Positions 6,193-12,308 of a DNA stretch of 12,308 nt are shown here, piece after piece. A program made the translations under genes and the position numbers. Location: NCBI GenBank assembly GCA_023430725.1, contig JAEYZD010000211.1:1-12308 (forward strand). Direction: 5' to 3'. Each line of letters begins with the position of its first letter. Within the stretch, counting starts at the first letter, position 1. Source of the stretch: Bacteroidota bacterium. GTDB lineage: Bacteria; Bacteroidota; Bacteroidia; Bacteroidales; VadinHA17. The notes beneath the pieces were generated by a model. That model did not search any database. It saw only the letters and a list, made by a program, of their open reading frames with translations, and had not been told where the DNA came from.

Positions 6193-7398
6193 ATGGAATA
6201 CAAAAAAGATCCACGAAAAAGGAACAAAAGACCCTTCAATCACGGAAAAAAAGAAACAGCGAACTTCAAAAACAGGAAAAAAAGCAGCACAAAGGAACTC
6301 CCTCCGGAGAGCTTCATCAGGAAGGCAATTCCTGCAGAGGAGACTATGTACAGGGCCGGGAGATTAATCAGCGAGCTTCCCGTTGACGGTTCGATACTGC
6401 ACAATCTCAAGAGAAAAGGTTACGAGCTTCCTACTGAGATCCAGGACAAGACACTGGAAGCGATCCTCGAAGGTCGTAACCTGATCGGGCTGGCACAGAC
6501 AGGAACCGGCAAAACAGGAGCGTTTCTCATACCACTGATACATAATCTGCTAAAGAAAGATGCATCCAGACATGTGCTGGTGGTCTCACCGACGCGTGAG
6601 CTGGCACTGCAGACAGACAGTGAATTCAGGAGTATCGCCAGCGGTCTGAAGCTTTACAGTACCTGCATAATAGGTGGTACAAGCGTCAGGCGTGACATTG
6701 AGAACCTGAGGAGACCGGGGCACATTATAATAGGCACTCCCGGCCGCCTGGCCGACATGGTCAGGCAGGGTGCGCTTGATCTCAGGAGATTTTCGGTACT
6801 TGTGCTGGATGAGTTTGACAGGCTTCTCGATATGGGTTTCGCACCTGAGATTGAGCGGCTGGTGGGCGGCATGAGCCGGCGCAGCCAGACAGTGCTCTTC
6901 TCGGCGACAGAAGACAAGAGCCAGCAGCGGATAATCGACGGTCTGGTAGAGAATCCCTTCATAGTGAAGGTTCGTACCGGAAACATCAGTGCGGCCAACA
7001 TCGAACAGGAGATTGTAAGCGTCAAGGACGGTGAGAAGAAGATTGAAGTCCTCCTGGAAATGATGCGTGACGATTCATTCGAAAAGGTACTCGTCTTCGT
7101 CGACACCAAGCGCGGTGTCAGCAGGATTTGCCGTGATCTTCGCAGGGGCGGAATAACAGCCGATGAGATACACGGCGATAAATCACAGAACTACAGGGTA
7201 AAAGCCCTGGAATCATTCAGGAACCGCAAGATCAAGGTGCTTGTGGCCACCGACGTGGCTGCAAGAGGACTCGACATCTCGCAGGTGTCACATGTAATCA
7301 ACTTCCAGCAGCCCAAGGACATGGAGAGTTACATCCACCGCATCGGCCGCACAGGCAGGGCCGGGGCAAGCGGCAGGGCAATCACATTCGTTAACTGA
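6193..7398 (+). CDS. DEAD-box family RNA helicase with DEFD motif II and basic N-terminal extension
   Basis: This 401-residue helicase has a Lys/Arg-rich N-terminal extension of about 45 residues, then the full core: Q84 in the Q motif, AQTGTGKT (101-108), PTREL (133-137), TPGRL (182-186), motif II DEFD (206-209) in place of DEAD, SAT (237-239), ATDVAARGLD (352-361) and HRIGRTGR (382-389). It stops soon after the core with no C-terminal RNA-binding tail, so the basic N-terminus may supply RNA affinity. The D-E-x-D catalytic residues remain, so ATPase activity is expected. The ATG at 6193 is the only sensible start, with an in-frame TAA three codons before it. It is the first gene of an operon with the small basic protein 12 bases downstream, behind a long leader. 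A cold-adaptive RNA-remodelling role is inferred from this context. Confidence 0.93.
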   Translation: MEYKKDPRKRNKRPFNHGKKETANFKNRKKSSTKELPPESFIRKAIPAEETMYRAGRLISELPVDGSILHNLKRKGYELPTEIQDKTLEAILEGRNLIGLAQTGTGKTGAFLIPLIHNLLKKDASRHVLVVSPTRELALQTDSEFRSIASGLKLYSTCIIGGTSVRRDIENLRRPGHIIIGTPGRLADMVRQGALDLRRFSVLVLDEFDRLLDMGFAPEIERLVGGMSRRSQTVLFSATEDKSQQRIIDGLVENPFIVKVRTGNISAANIEQEIVSVKDGEKKIEVLLEMMRDDSFEKVLVFVDTKRGVSRICRDLRRGGITADEIHGDKSQNYRVKALESFRNRKIKVLVATDVAARGLDISQVSHVINFQQPKDMESYIHRIGRTGRAGASGRAITFVN

Positions 7399-7410
7399 TA
7401 CCAATAATAT

Positions 7411-7638
7411 ATGGCAGGACCAAACAACAGTTACATTAAGAAGCAGAAGACGGAGAAGCGTCTGAAGAAGAGGAAAGAGAAGGAGCAGAAGAAGATGTAC
7501 CGCAAGGAGAACTCTCCGGGTGGTGGGCTCGACAATATGATAGCCTATGTCGACAAGTTCGGCAACATCACCTCTGAGCCGCCGGCTGATGAGGTTGCAA
7601 TTAAACCTGAGGAAGCAGAAAAGGCATCCGGCAGATAA
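7411..7638 (+). CDS. Small basic protein resembling the N-terminal module of Bacteroidota cold-shock proteins
   Basis: This 75-residue protein has a highly charged, Lys/Arg/Glu-rich first half (KKQKTEKRLKKRKEKEQKK, likely helix or coiled coil) followed by LDNMIAYVDKFGNITSEPP. From memory, this layout and the (D/E)MIAYVDexGNI-x-PP segment match the region ahead of the cold-shock domain in larger (about 150-residue) Bacteroidota cold-shock proteins. Here the protein ends before any cold-shock domain, and none follows. It starts 12 bases after the helicase stop, so the two are co-transcribed. It may bind RNA or the helicase; that is inference. Its stop codon lies in the loop of the downstream hairpin. 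Confidence 0.8.
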   Translation: MAGPNNSYIKKQKTEKRLKKRKEKEQKKMYRKENSPGGGLDNMIAYVDKFGNITSEPPADEVAIKPEEAEKASGR

Positions 7639-7650
7639 TTTCCGGATGCC
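7623..7650. terminator. Bidirectional terminator hairpin between convergent operons
   Basis: GGCATCCGG (7623-7631) pairs perfectly with CCGGATGCC (7642-7650) around a 10-base loop. On the minus strand it is followed by TTTTCTGC, and on the plus strand by CTTTAAC, so it could stop transcripts from both sides, better for the minus strand. The stop codon of the small basic protein (7636-7638) is in the loop. Confidence 0.65.
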
Positions 7651-7687
7651 CTTTAACTGAGGATGCCAGTGTCCAGTAGGCGGCAGA

Positions 7688-8296
7688 TCAGCCCTTCTTC
7701 CACTTAATTCCGCAACCGACAGCCTTCGTGCCGGCAACTGCAACACTCTGACCATTCAGGATGCTGTTCAGTGCATCCTCGGCATACCTCTTATCCGCTG
7801 CAGCTGCATCATCGGCATTGTTGTCGATGGCACCCACATAATCCACAACCAGTTTGCCATCCTTCCATGTAAGGATATAGATGTGCGGAGTATTCGTTGC
7901 ACCATATTTGCGGGCAACTTCCTGTGTCTCATCAAAAAGGTATTCGAATTTGTAGCCAAGCTTCGCCGAGGTCTCCTTCATCTTTTCGAAAGAGTCGCCG
8001 GCAGACACGGCCGGATCGTTGCTGTTGATTGCAATCACCGGGTATCCCTTGGAAGCATATTTTGCATGCAGATCCTGCAGACGCTGGTCATATTTCTTGA
8101 CCACCGGGCATGTGTTGCACCAGAATGACACGATGAAACCGTCAGCATCCTTAATGCCAGCAAGGGACACAGTTTCACCCCTGACATTTTTCAGTTTAAA
8201 GTCGGAAGCAATGTCGCCTGCCTTGTACTGCGACTGTCCGTTCAGCAGACCCGTCATCATGAGGGCCGCAAGTGATATAAACAGGTATTTCTTCAT
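7688..8296 (-). CDS. Exported peroxiredoxin-like thioredoxin-fold protein (CNTC motif)
   Basis: This 202-residue protein has a signal peptide (about 1-20, ending LLNG) and an AhpC/TSA-type thioredoxin fold. The redox motif FWCNTCPVVKKYD puts cysteines at 60 and 63. Thioredoxin-fold features downstream include TNTPHIYIL with the cis-proline. The C-terminus has a third cysteine in VGCGIKWK (C195), a pattern I know from the PRX-like group in which the sequence is often (V/I)GC-x-IKWK. It probably acts in the periplasm as a disulfide or peroxide-handling protein; the substrate is unknown. It follows the TlpA-like gene by 22 bases on the same strand, so the two form an operon. Confidence 0.88.
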   Translation of the reverse strand: MKKYLFISLAALMMTGLLNGQSQYKAGDIASDFKLKNVRGETVSLAGIKDADGFIVSFWCNTCPVVKKYDQRLQDLHAKYASKGYPVIAINSNDPAVSAGDSFEKMKETSAKLGYKFEYLFDETQEVARKYGATNTPHIYILTWKDGKLVVDYVGAIDNNADDAAAADKRYAEDALNSILNGQSVAVAGTKAVGCGIKWKKG

Positions 8297-8318
8297 AATT
8301 TATCAGTTTAAAAGTTGA

Positions 8319-8801
8319 TTATTTGTATTTGGTTATCAGATCTCTCAGTTCTTGTTCGGTTACCTCAGAGGGGTGGAAATACTTAATTTTCTTCGGGTTA
8401 TTGAAGAACAGTGTCACCGGGATATTACCCTGCCAGCCTGCATCCACCTTCTCAATCCAGCTGTTGTAGTCGAGGTTGGTCATCAACCTGACATCAGCGG
8501 TAATCTTGTTCTTTTTCAGGAAAGGTATCAGTTTGGTCTCTGTCTGGCTGGGGAAATCGAGGCTTATGAGGATGAATTTCACCCCTTTGCCCTGATATTC
8601 CCCTGAGAGTTTCTCGAAGTGAGGAAGTTCAGTGACGCACGGCGGGCACCATGTGGCCCAGAAATTCACAACATGCAGCTCATCGGCCGGACTTGCCAGG
8701 ATCTTTTCAAGTTCCGGGATGCCGATTTTTTCAATCTTCTGGGCGTGTATCGTAGCCATCCCGAGAGTGACCGTTATAAAAGCTGCAAGTAATAATCTCA
8801 T
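8319..8801 (-). CDS. TlpA-like exported thioredoxin-family disulfide reductase
   Basis: This is a 160-residue protein with an N-terminal signal peptide (1-20, ending TIHA), followed by a single thioredoxin-like domain. It has VNFWATWCPPCVTELP with the redox cysteines at 52 and 55 and the conserved cis-proline at 128 in GNIPVTLFF. TlpA/ResA-type proteins keep cysteines of extracytoplasmic proteins, such as apocytochromes, reduced; no cytochrome gene is visible here, so the partner is open. It is the first gene of the two-gene minus-strand operon, and is divergent from the Ntn-hydrolase gene across a 148-base gap. An inverted repeat lies directly upstream of its start codon. Confidence 0.9.
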   Translation of the reverse strand: MRLLLAAFITVTLGMATIHAQKIEKIGIPELEKILASPADELHVVNFWATWCPPCVTELPHFEKLSGEYQGKGVKFILISLDFPSQTETKLIPFLKKNKITADVRLMTNLDYNSWIEKVDAGWQGNIPVTLFFNNPKKIKYFHPSEVTEQELRDLITKYK

Positions 8802-8808
8802 CGTTCAA

Positions 8809-8839
8809 CAGTTGTTTGACTTCCCAAATTAAACAACTG
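8809..8839. promoter_or_regulatory. Inverted repeat upstream of the thioredoxin operon (possible operator)
   Basis: CAGTTGTTT (8809-8817) and AAACAACTG (8831-8839) are perfect 9-base inverted arms with a 13-base spacer, starting 7 bases before the TlpA-like ATG. The spacer and first arm bases hold TAATTTGG on the minus strand (plus 8824-8831), one base from a -7 element, so a protein bound here could block transcription. Alternatively it forms a hairpin in the leader. Confidence 0.4.
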
Positions 8840-8867
8840 CACCGGACAGATGTTCACAAATGCACGA

Positions 8868-8946
8868 GGTTAAAAAAACTTAACAACAGAGGCTGCAGTC
8901 CGTATCGGGTTAAAAAAAACATAACTTTAACCAAACTATTTTAACC
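8868..8946. promoter_or_regulatory. Cluster of four GGTTAAA sites before the Ntn-hydrolase operon
   Basis: GGTTAAA occurs at 8868-8874 and 8908-8914, exactly 40 bases apart, each followed by an A run. Its complement TTTAACC occurs at 8926-8932 and 8940-8946. The four sites fill the upstream region of the gene at 8950. TAACTTTA (8922-8929), one base off a -7 element, overlaps the third site. The arrangement suggests regulator binding but could reflect A/T-rich sequence. Confidence 0.35.
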
Positions 8947-8949
8947 CCT

Positions 8950-10182
8950 ATGAAGAAACTGACAGTTTTTGCCATTCTGTTTGCATTGGCCGGAGCCAGC
9001 GGCGAACTATGGTCATGCACAACCTTCCTGATGTCGGGTAAACATACCCCTGACGGCAAACCACTGCTCTTCAAGAACCGTGATACCGGAACACTTGACA
9101 ACGCACTGGTTTACTTTACCGACGGCAAGTACGATTATATCGGCATTGTCGATTCGAAGATATCGTGGAAGCGTGAGGTTTGGGGTGGTTTGAATTCCAC
9201 CGGATTTGCAATCATGAACACAGCCGCCTATAACAATAACACAGGTGACACCACGAAGCTGGCTGACCGTGAGGGCGAGGTGATGAAGATGGCGCTTGCC
9301 ACCTGTGCCACGCTGGCCGATTTCGAGAAGATGCTTACCGACATGCCTAAACCGACCGGTGTGGATGCCAACTTCGGAGTGATCGATGCGCAGGGCGGTG
9401 CCGCATACTACGAAACAGGCAACTTCGGCTTTAAAAAGATCGATGCAAATGACCCGGCGATAGCACCCTTCGGCCTGCTGATACGTACGAACCACTCCTT
9501 TACCGGCAATCCTGACGTTGGCTTCGGATATATCAGGTATGCTGCTGCCAGTGAGGCTCTCAACACAGCCCTGGCACAGAGGGAACTTGGTCCGCAGTAT
9601 CTCTTCAACAACCTCTCCCGCAACCTGGGCCATTCACTCACCGGCATCAATCTCCGCGAGAATCTGCCGGCCAGTGCAGCCGATGCAACATTCACCTACT
9701 TCGAGGACTACATTCCTCGCCCTTCAACGGCATCTGTGATGCTGGTGGTAGGAGCCGCAAAGGGTGAAGACCCTGCAAATGCAATGATGTGGACCCTCAC
9801 GGGTTTCCCGCTCACAACCGTTGCCGTTCCGCTATGGGTCAGCGCAGGGAAGGAGATGCCGGCAGTGGTGAGCATGAAGGAGAACATGCACTCACCCCTC
9901 TGCGATGCGGGGATGACACTCAAAAGTCAGCTCTTTCCCATAAAGAGGGGCTCGGGCCCGAAATACCTGAACGTTGCCATGCTTCTTAACCGTGAGAACA
10001 CCGGCATACTTCAGAAACTGGAACCCGTGGAGAACGAGATATTCAGCAAGACAGCACAGATAGTTGCCACCTTGCCGCATAAGGGCAAGCAACAGAAGGA
10101 TATTATTCTTGAGCACTATAAATGGCTTGACAGCTATATAACACAGTCTTACAAAGAGTTATTCGGAATCGATGTGAAATAA
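8950..10182 (+). CDS. Secreted cysteine Ntn-hydrolase (C45 / acyltransferase-like amidohydrolase)
   Basis: This 410-residue protein has a signal peptide whose predicted end abuts a cysteine: ...GELWS then CTTFLMSG. In the Ntn-hydrolase superfamily, a cysteine exposed as the new N-terminus is the nucleophile, as in bile salt hydrolase and penicillin acylase. C23 fits this role. Other family features are FKNRD (41-45, the Arg being the usual substrate/oxyanion contact), WGGLNSTGFAIMN (78-90) and NFGVIDAQGG (141-150). These enzymes hydrolyse or transfer acyl amides. The substrate may be an acylated amino acid, peptide or bile-salt-like conjugate, but this cannot be settled here. The sequence LWSC is also a poor lipobox, so a lipoprotein is possible but less likely. 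It heads an operon; the next gene begins 27 bases after the stop. Confidence 0.8.
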   Translation: MKKLTVFAILFALAGASGELWSCTTFLMSGKHTPDGKPLLFKNRDTGTLDNALVYFTDGKYDYIGIVDSKISWKREVWGGLNSTGFAIMNTAAYNNNTGDTTKLADREGEVMKMALATCATLADFEKMLTDMPKPTGVDANFGVIDAQGGAAYYETGNFGFKKIDANDPAIAPFGLLIRTNHSFTGNPDVGFGYIRYAAASEALNTALAQRELGPQYLFNNLSRNLGHSLTGINLRENLPASAADATFTYFEDYIPRPSTASVMLVVGAAKGEDPANAMMWTLTGFPLTTVAVPLWVSAGKEMPAVVSMKENMHSPLCDAGMTLKSQLFPIKRGSGPKYLNVAMLLNRENTGILQKLEPVENEIFSKTAQIVATLPHKGKQQKDIILEHYKWLDSYITQSYKELFGIDVK

Positions 10183-10209
10183 CAGTTTTCCCGAAAAATA
10201 ATTTCCAGG

Positions 10210-12225
10210 ATGAATATGATAAAATTACCTGCGATGGGAGGCATGATGCTTCTTGTCGCTACACTGCTGATGGTACCGGCACCGGTGAGAGCCATTGAAA
10301 AGTACAGTGATCCTGCGGCTGTGAACCGCAGGATAGAGCAGCTCCGCCAGGCGAACAGCTCACTTGTAAAAGTGCAGAAGATGGCAGTAACCCCCGGCGG
10401 AAGGGAGATGCTGATGATTGAGATAGGGAGCAGGGGTACTTCAGTGCCGGCGGTGCTTGTCGGAGCCAATATGTCCGGTCTCAATCCCCTTGCCACAGAG
10501 GCAGCCCTTGAGCTGGCCTCACGCATTGTCAGAGAATCTGAACTGAATTCACAACTGACGTGGTACATCGTGCCGATGGGCAATCCTGATGCATATGCGC
10601 GATATTTCACCAGGCCTCTCTGGTCCGATCCGGGTAATGCAAGGCCTTTCAATGATGATACGGACGATCAGACTGACGAGGACGGTTACAACGATCTCGA
10701 CGGCAACGGCATCATAACACAGATGAGGGTTAAGGCTCACGACGGGACCTGGATCCCGGTTGATGGCGAGCCGCGCCTGATGCGCAAGGCTGATGCCTCC
10801 AAAGGTGAAAAGGGGATCTATAAGCTTTATACCGAGGGGATCGATGACGACGGTGACGGCCAGTACAATGAGGATGTCGCCGGCGGTACAAACGTCAATG
10901 TCAACTTCCCGCATCTCTTTAAAAACTTCGGCAGGCGCAGCGGCCTCTATCCCGGTTCGGAGCCCGAGTCGGCAGCACTGCTTAAATTCGCCTTTGCGCA
11001 CCCGGAGATAGCAATGGTACTCTCATTCGGCCAGACCAACTACCTCCTTTCGCCCCCGCAGGGTGGCAGAAAAGGATCGGTTGACACCGAGAATATCCGC
11101 GTTCCGCGGGAGATAGGCACCGCGATGGGGATCGACGTCTCACGCTCATACTCAATGGCTGAGATCATTGAGATCGTGCAGCCCATGATGCCGCCCGGAA
11201 TGCAGGCTGACGAGAGCATGATAGCCAGTTTCCTGGGCCTCGGAGCAGTGGTTAACCCTCTGCCGGAAGATATGACATTCTATAACGAGATCTCATCGGA
11301 TTACAAGGAGTTCCTGAAGAAGAAGGGTGTCACGGCCGAGCGCTTTGACCCGGCTCAGCCTGAAGACGGCGCGTTTGAGATGTGGGCTTATTACCACCTC
11401 GGCCTGCCGGTCTTCACCATGGATTTCTGGGGCTTGCCCAAACCGAAGGAGGAGAAAAAGGAGGGAAGCGGAATCACCACTGAATCCCTTGGCAAGATGA
11501 CCTCCGACGAGTTTGTGGCCCTGGGCGAGGAAAAGATCGCAGCATTCCTGAAGGAGAGCGGCGCCCCGGCACAGTTCACCGCACAGTCGCTCATTAAGAT
11601 GGTACAGGGGGGACAGATGAAGCCGGCTCAGATGGCCGAGATGATGAAGAGAATGCCACCTAAAAAGACCGACGAGAAGAAGGGAGACCCGAAGGAGACT
11701 GCACAGCTCGCCTTCTCTGACACATGGCTTGACGGCCGCGGCTTCACGCCGTGGAAGAGCTACAGGCATCCCACCCTGGGTGAGGTTGAGATAGGTGGTT
11801 TTGCCCCGTTCACTGACAACACACCCCCTGAAACCATGGTCGATTCACTGCTGAAGCTTCAGCTTCCGTATGTTTCTGAGCTGGTAAAGAGGCTGCCCAA
11901 ACTGTCGCTGGCTGAGGTGAAGATCACTGAGAAAGGAGGCGGGGTCAGCCAGATCGAAGCATGGGTGACCAACGAGGGCTTCCTCTCCTTCCCGATAGCA
12001 ATGGGCAAGAGAAACAAGGTTCCGGCACCGGCAATCATGACTCTCGAGGGAGAGGGCATTGAGATTCTTTCCGGAAAGAAGCGAACCCCGGTGGGCGAGG
12101 TTGGAGGAATGAAGTCGGTACGCTATGTCTGGCTCGTCAGGAGCCCGAAGAAAGGGGCCCTGACTCTCAGGCTGGAGTCGAAACAGGCAGGTAATGACAG
12201 TGAAACGACAAACATCGGAGGGTAG
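10210..12225 (+). CDS. M14 zinc-carboxypeptidase homologue, probably catalytically inactive
   Basis: This 671-residue exported protein has a signal peptide (about 1-28, ending PVRA). Residues 35-420 have the layout of Bacteroidota M14 metallopeptidases: GNPDAYARYF, NARPFNDDTDDQTDEDG, DLDGNGIITQMRV, LYTEGIDDDGDGQYNED, NFPH and FEMWAYYHLGLP. The acidic D-x-D-G loops (149-169, 212-222) look calcium-binding. After a charged insert (about 410-505), a C-terminal domain with FTPWKSYRHPTLGEVEIGGF follows. The catalytic residues do not fit. The first zinc-ligand site, normally H-x-x-E, reads GANMSGLNPL (85-94); the N-R of the substrate site reads NVNVNFPH; the late Glu is replaced by D405 in VFTMDFWG. 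There is no H-x-x-E anywhere before residue 177. It may bind peptides or partner proteins instead. The start could also be the Met at codon 3. Confidence 0.85.
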   Translation: MNMIKLPAMGGMMLLVATLLMVPAPVRAIEKYSDPAAVNRRIEQLRQANSSLVKVQKMAVTPGGREMLMIEIGSRGTSVPAVLVGANMSGLNPLATEAALELASRIVRESELNSQLTWYIVPMGNPDAYARYFTRPLWSDPGNARPFNDDTDDQTDEDGYNDLDGNGIITQMRVKAHDGTWIPVDGEPRLMRKADASKGEKGIYKLYTEGIDDDGDGQYNEDVAGGTNVNVNFPHLFKNFGRRSGLYPGSEPESAALLKFAFAHPEIAMVLSFGQTNYLLSPPQGGRKGSVDTENIRVPREIGTAMGIDVSRSYSMAEIIEIVQPMMPPGMQADESMIASFLGLGAVVNPLPEDMTFYNEISSDYKEFLKKKGVTAERFDPAQPEDGAFEMWAYYHLGLPVFTMDFWGLPKPKEEKKEGSGITTESLGKMTSDEFVALGEEKIAAFLKESGAPAQFTAQSLIKMVQGGQMKPAQMAEMMKRMPPKKTDEKKGDPKETAQLAFSDTWLDGRGFTPWKSYRHPTLGEVEIGGFAPFTDNTPPETMVDSLLKLQLPYVSELVKRLPKLSLAEVKITEKGGGVSQIEAWVTNEGFLSFPIAMGKRNKVPAPAIMTLEGEGIEILSGKKRTPVGEVGGMKSVRYVWLVRSPKKGALTLRLESKQAGNDSETTNIGG

Positions 12226-12229
12226 AGCC

Positions 12230-12308
12230 ATGGAAAGAAAAAGAGTATTTATGACATTGGCATTGATGGCGCTTGCCGTCATGCTAGCCCGGGCGCAGGA
12301 GGTGAAGG
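12230..12308 (+). CDS. Start of a third exported protein of the operon (cut by window end)
   Basis: Twenty-six codons are visible, encoding a basic start (MERKRVF), a hydrophobic segment rich in Leu, Met and Ala, and ARAQEVK, so a signal peptide with cleavage near the Gln. It begins 4 bases after the stop of the M14-like gene, so it is translationally coupled to it. M14 peptidase genes of this type often occur in pairs, so an active M14 enzyme is a fair guess, but the visible part carries no family signature. Confidence 0.6.
   Translation, partial: MERKRVFMTLALMALAVMLARAQEVK

Noticed and set aside
11293..11769. A 158-codon minus-strand frame opposite the M14-like gene
   Set aside because: It is antisense to a well-supported coding region and has no signal peptide, domain or promoter.

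Overview
The window looks like a chromosomal segment from a member of the Bacteroidota, probably near the Bacteroidales. The pointers are promoters of the TTTG / TAnnTTTG type (for example TTTG, 19 bp, TATCTTTG at 5987-6017), no clear Shine-Dalgarno sites, a SusC-type TonB plug protein, a small protein resembling the N-terminal part of Bacteroidota cold-shock proteins, and paired thioredoxin-fold exported proteins. There is no sign of phage, insertion sequence, CRISPR, tRNA or rRNA. The assignment rests on motifs only.

Left part (1-5911): on the minus strand lie a CrtI/retinol-saturase-like FAD oxidoreductase (C-terminus cut by the window edge) and a DEAD-box RNA helicase. Divergent from the helicase, on the plus strand, is a small exported protein that has a carboxypeptidase-regulatory-like domain and a TonB plug domain but no beta-barrel. 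Two more minus-strand genes follow: a secreted protein with an EF-hand-like loop, a Tyr/Trp/His-rich centre and a Ser/Arg-rich repeat tail, and an NADPH-dependent FMN reductase.

Middle (5912-8801): a strong Bacteroidota-type promoter and a leader of about 170 nt precede a second DEAD-box helicase, in which motif II reads DEFD. Twelve bases after it comes a 75-residue basic protein that resembles the N-terminal module of Bacteroidota cold-shock proteins without the cold-shock domain. I read this pair as an RNA-remodelling, possibly cold-responsive, operon. It converges, through a shared hairpin, on a two-gene minus-strand operon of exported thioredoxin-fold proteins: a TlpA-like CPPC protein, then a peroxiredoxin-like CNTC protein.

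Right part (8950-12308): a plus-strand operon encodes a secreted cysteine N-terminal-nucleophile hydrolase, a 671-residue M14 carboxypeptidase-like protein whose zinc ligands appear lost, and the start of a third exported protein cut by the window end. The main points of interest are the apparently inactive M14 homologue, the barrel-less TonB plug protein, and the helicase/cold-shock-module operon with its long leader.
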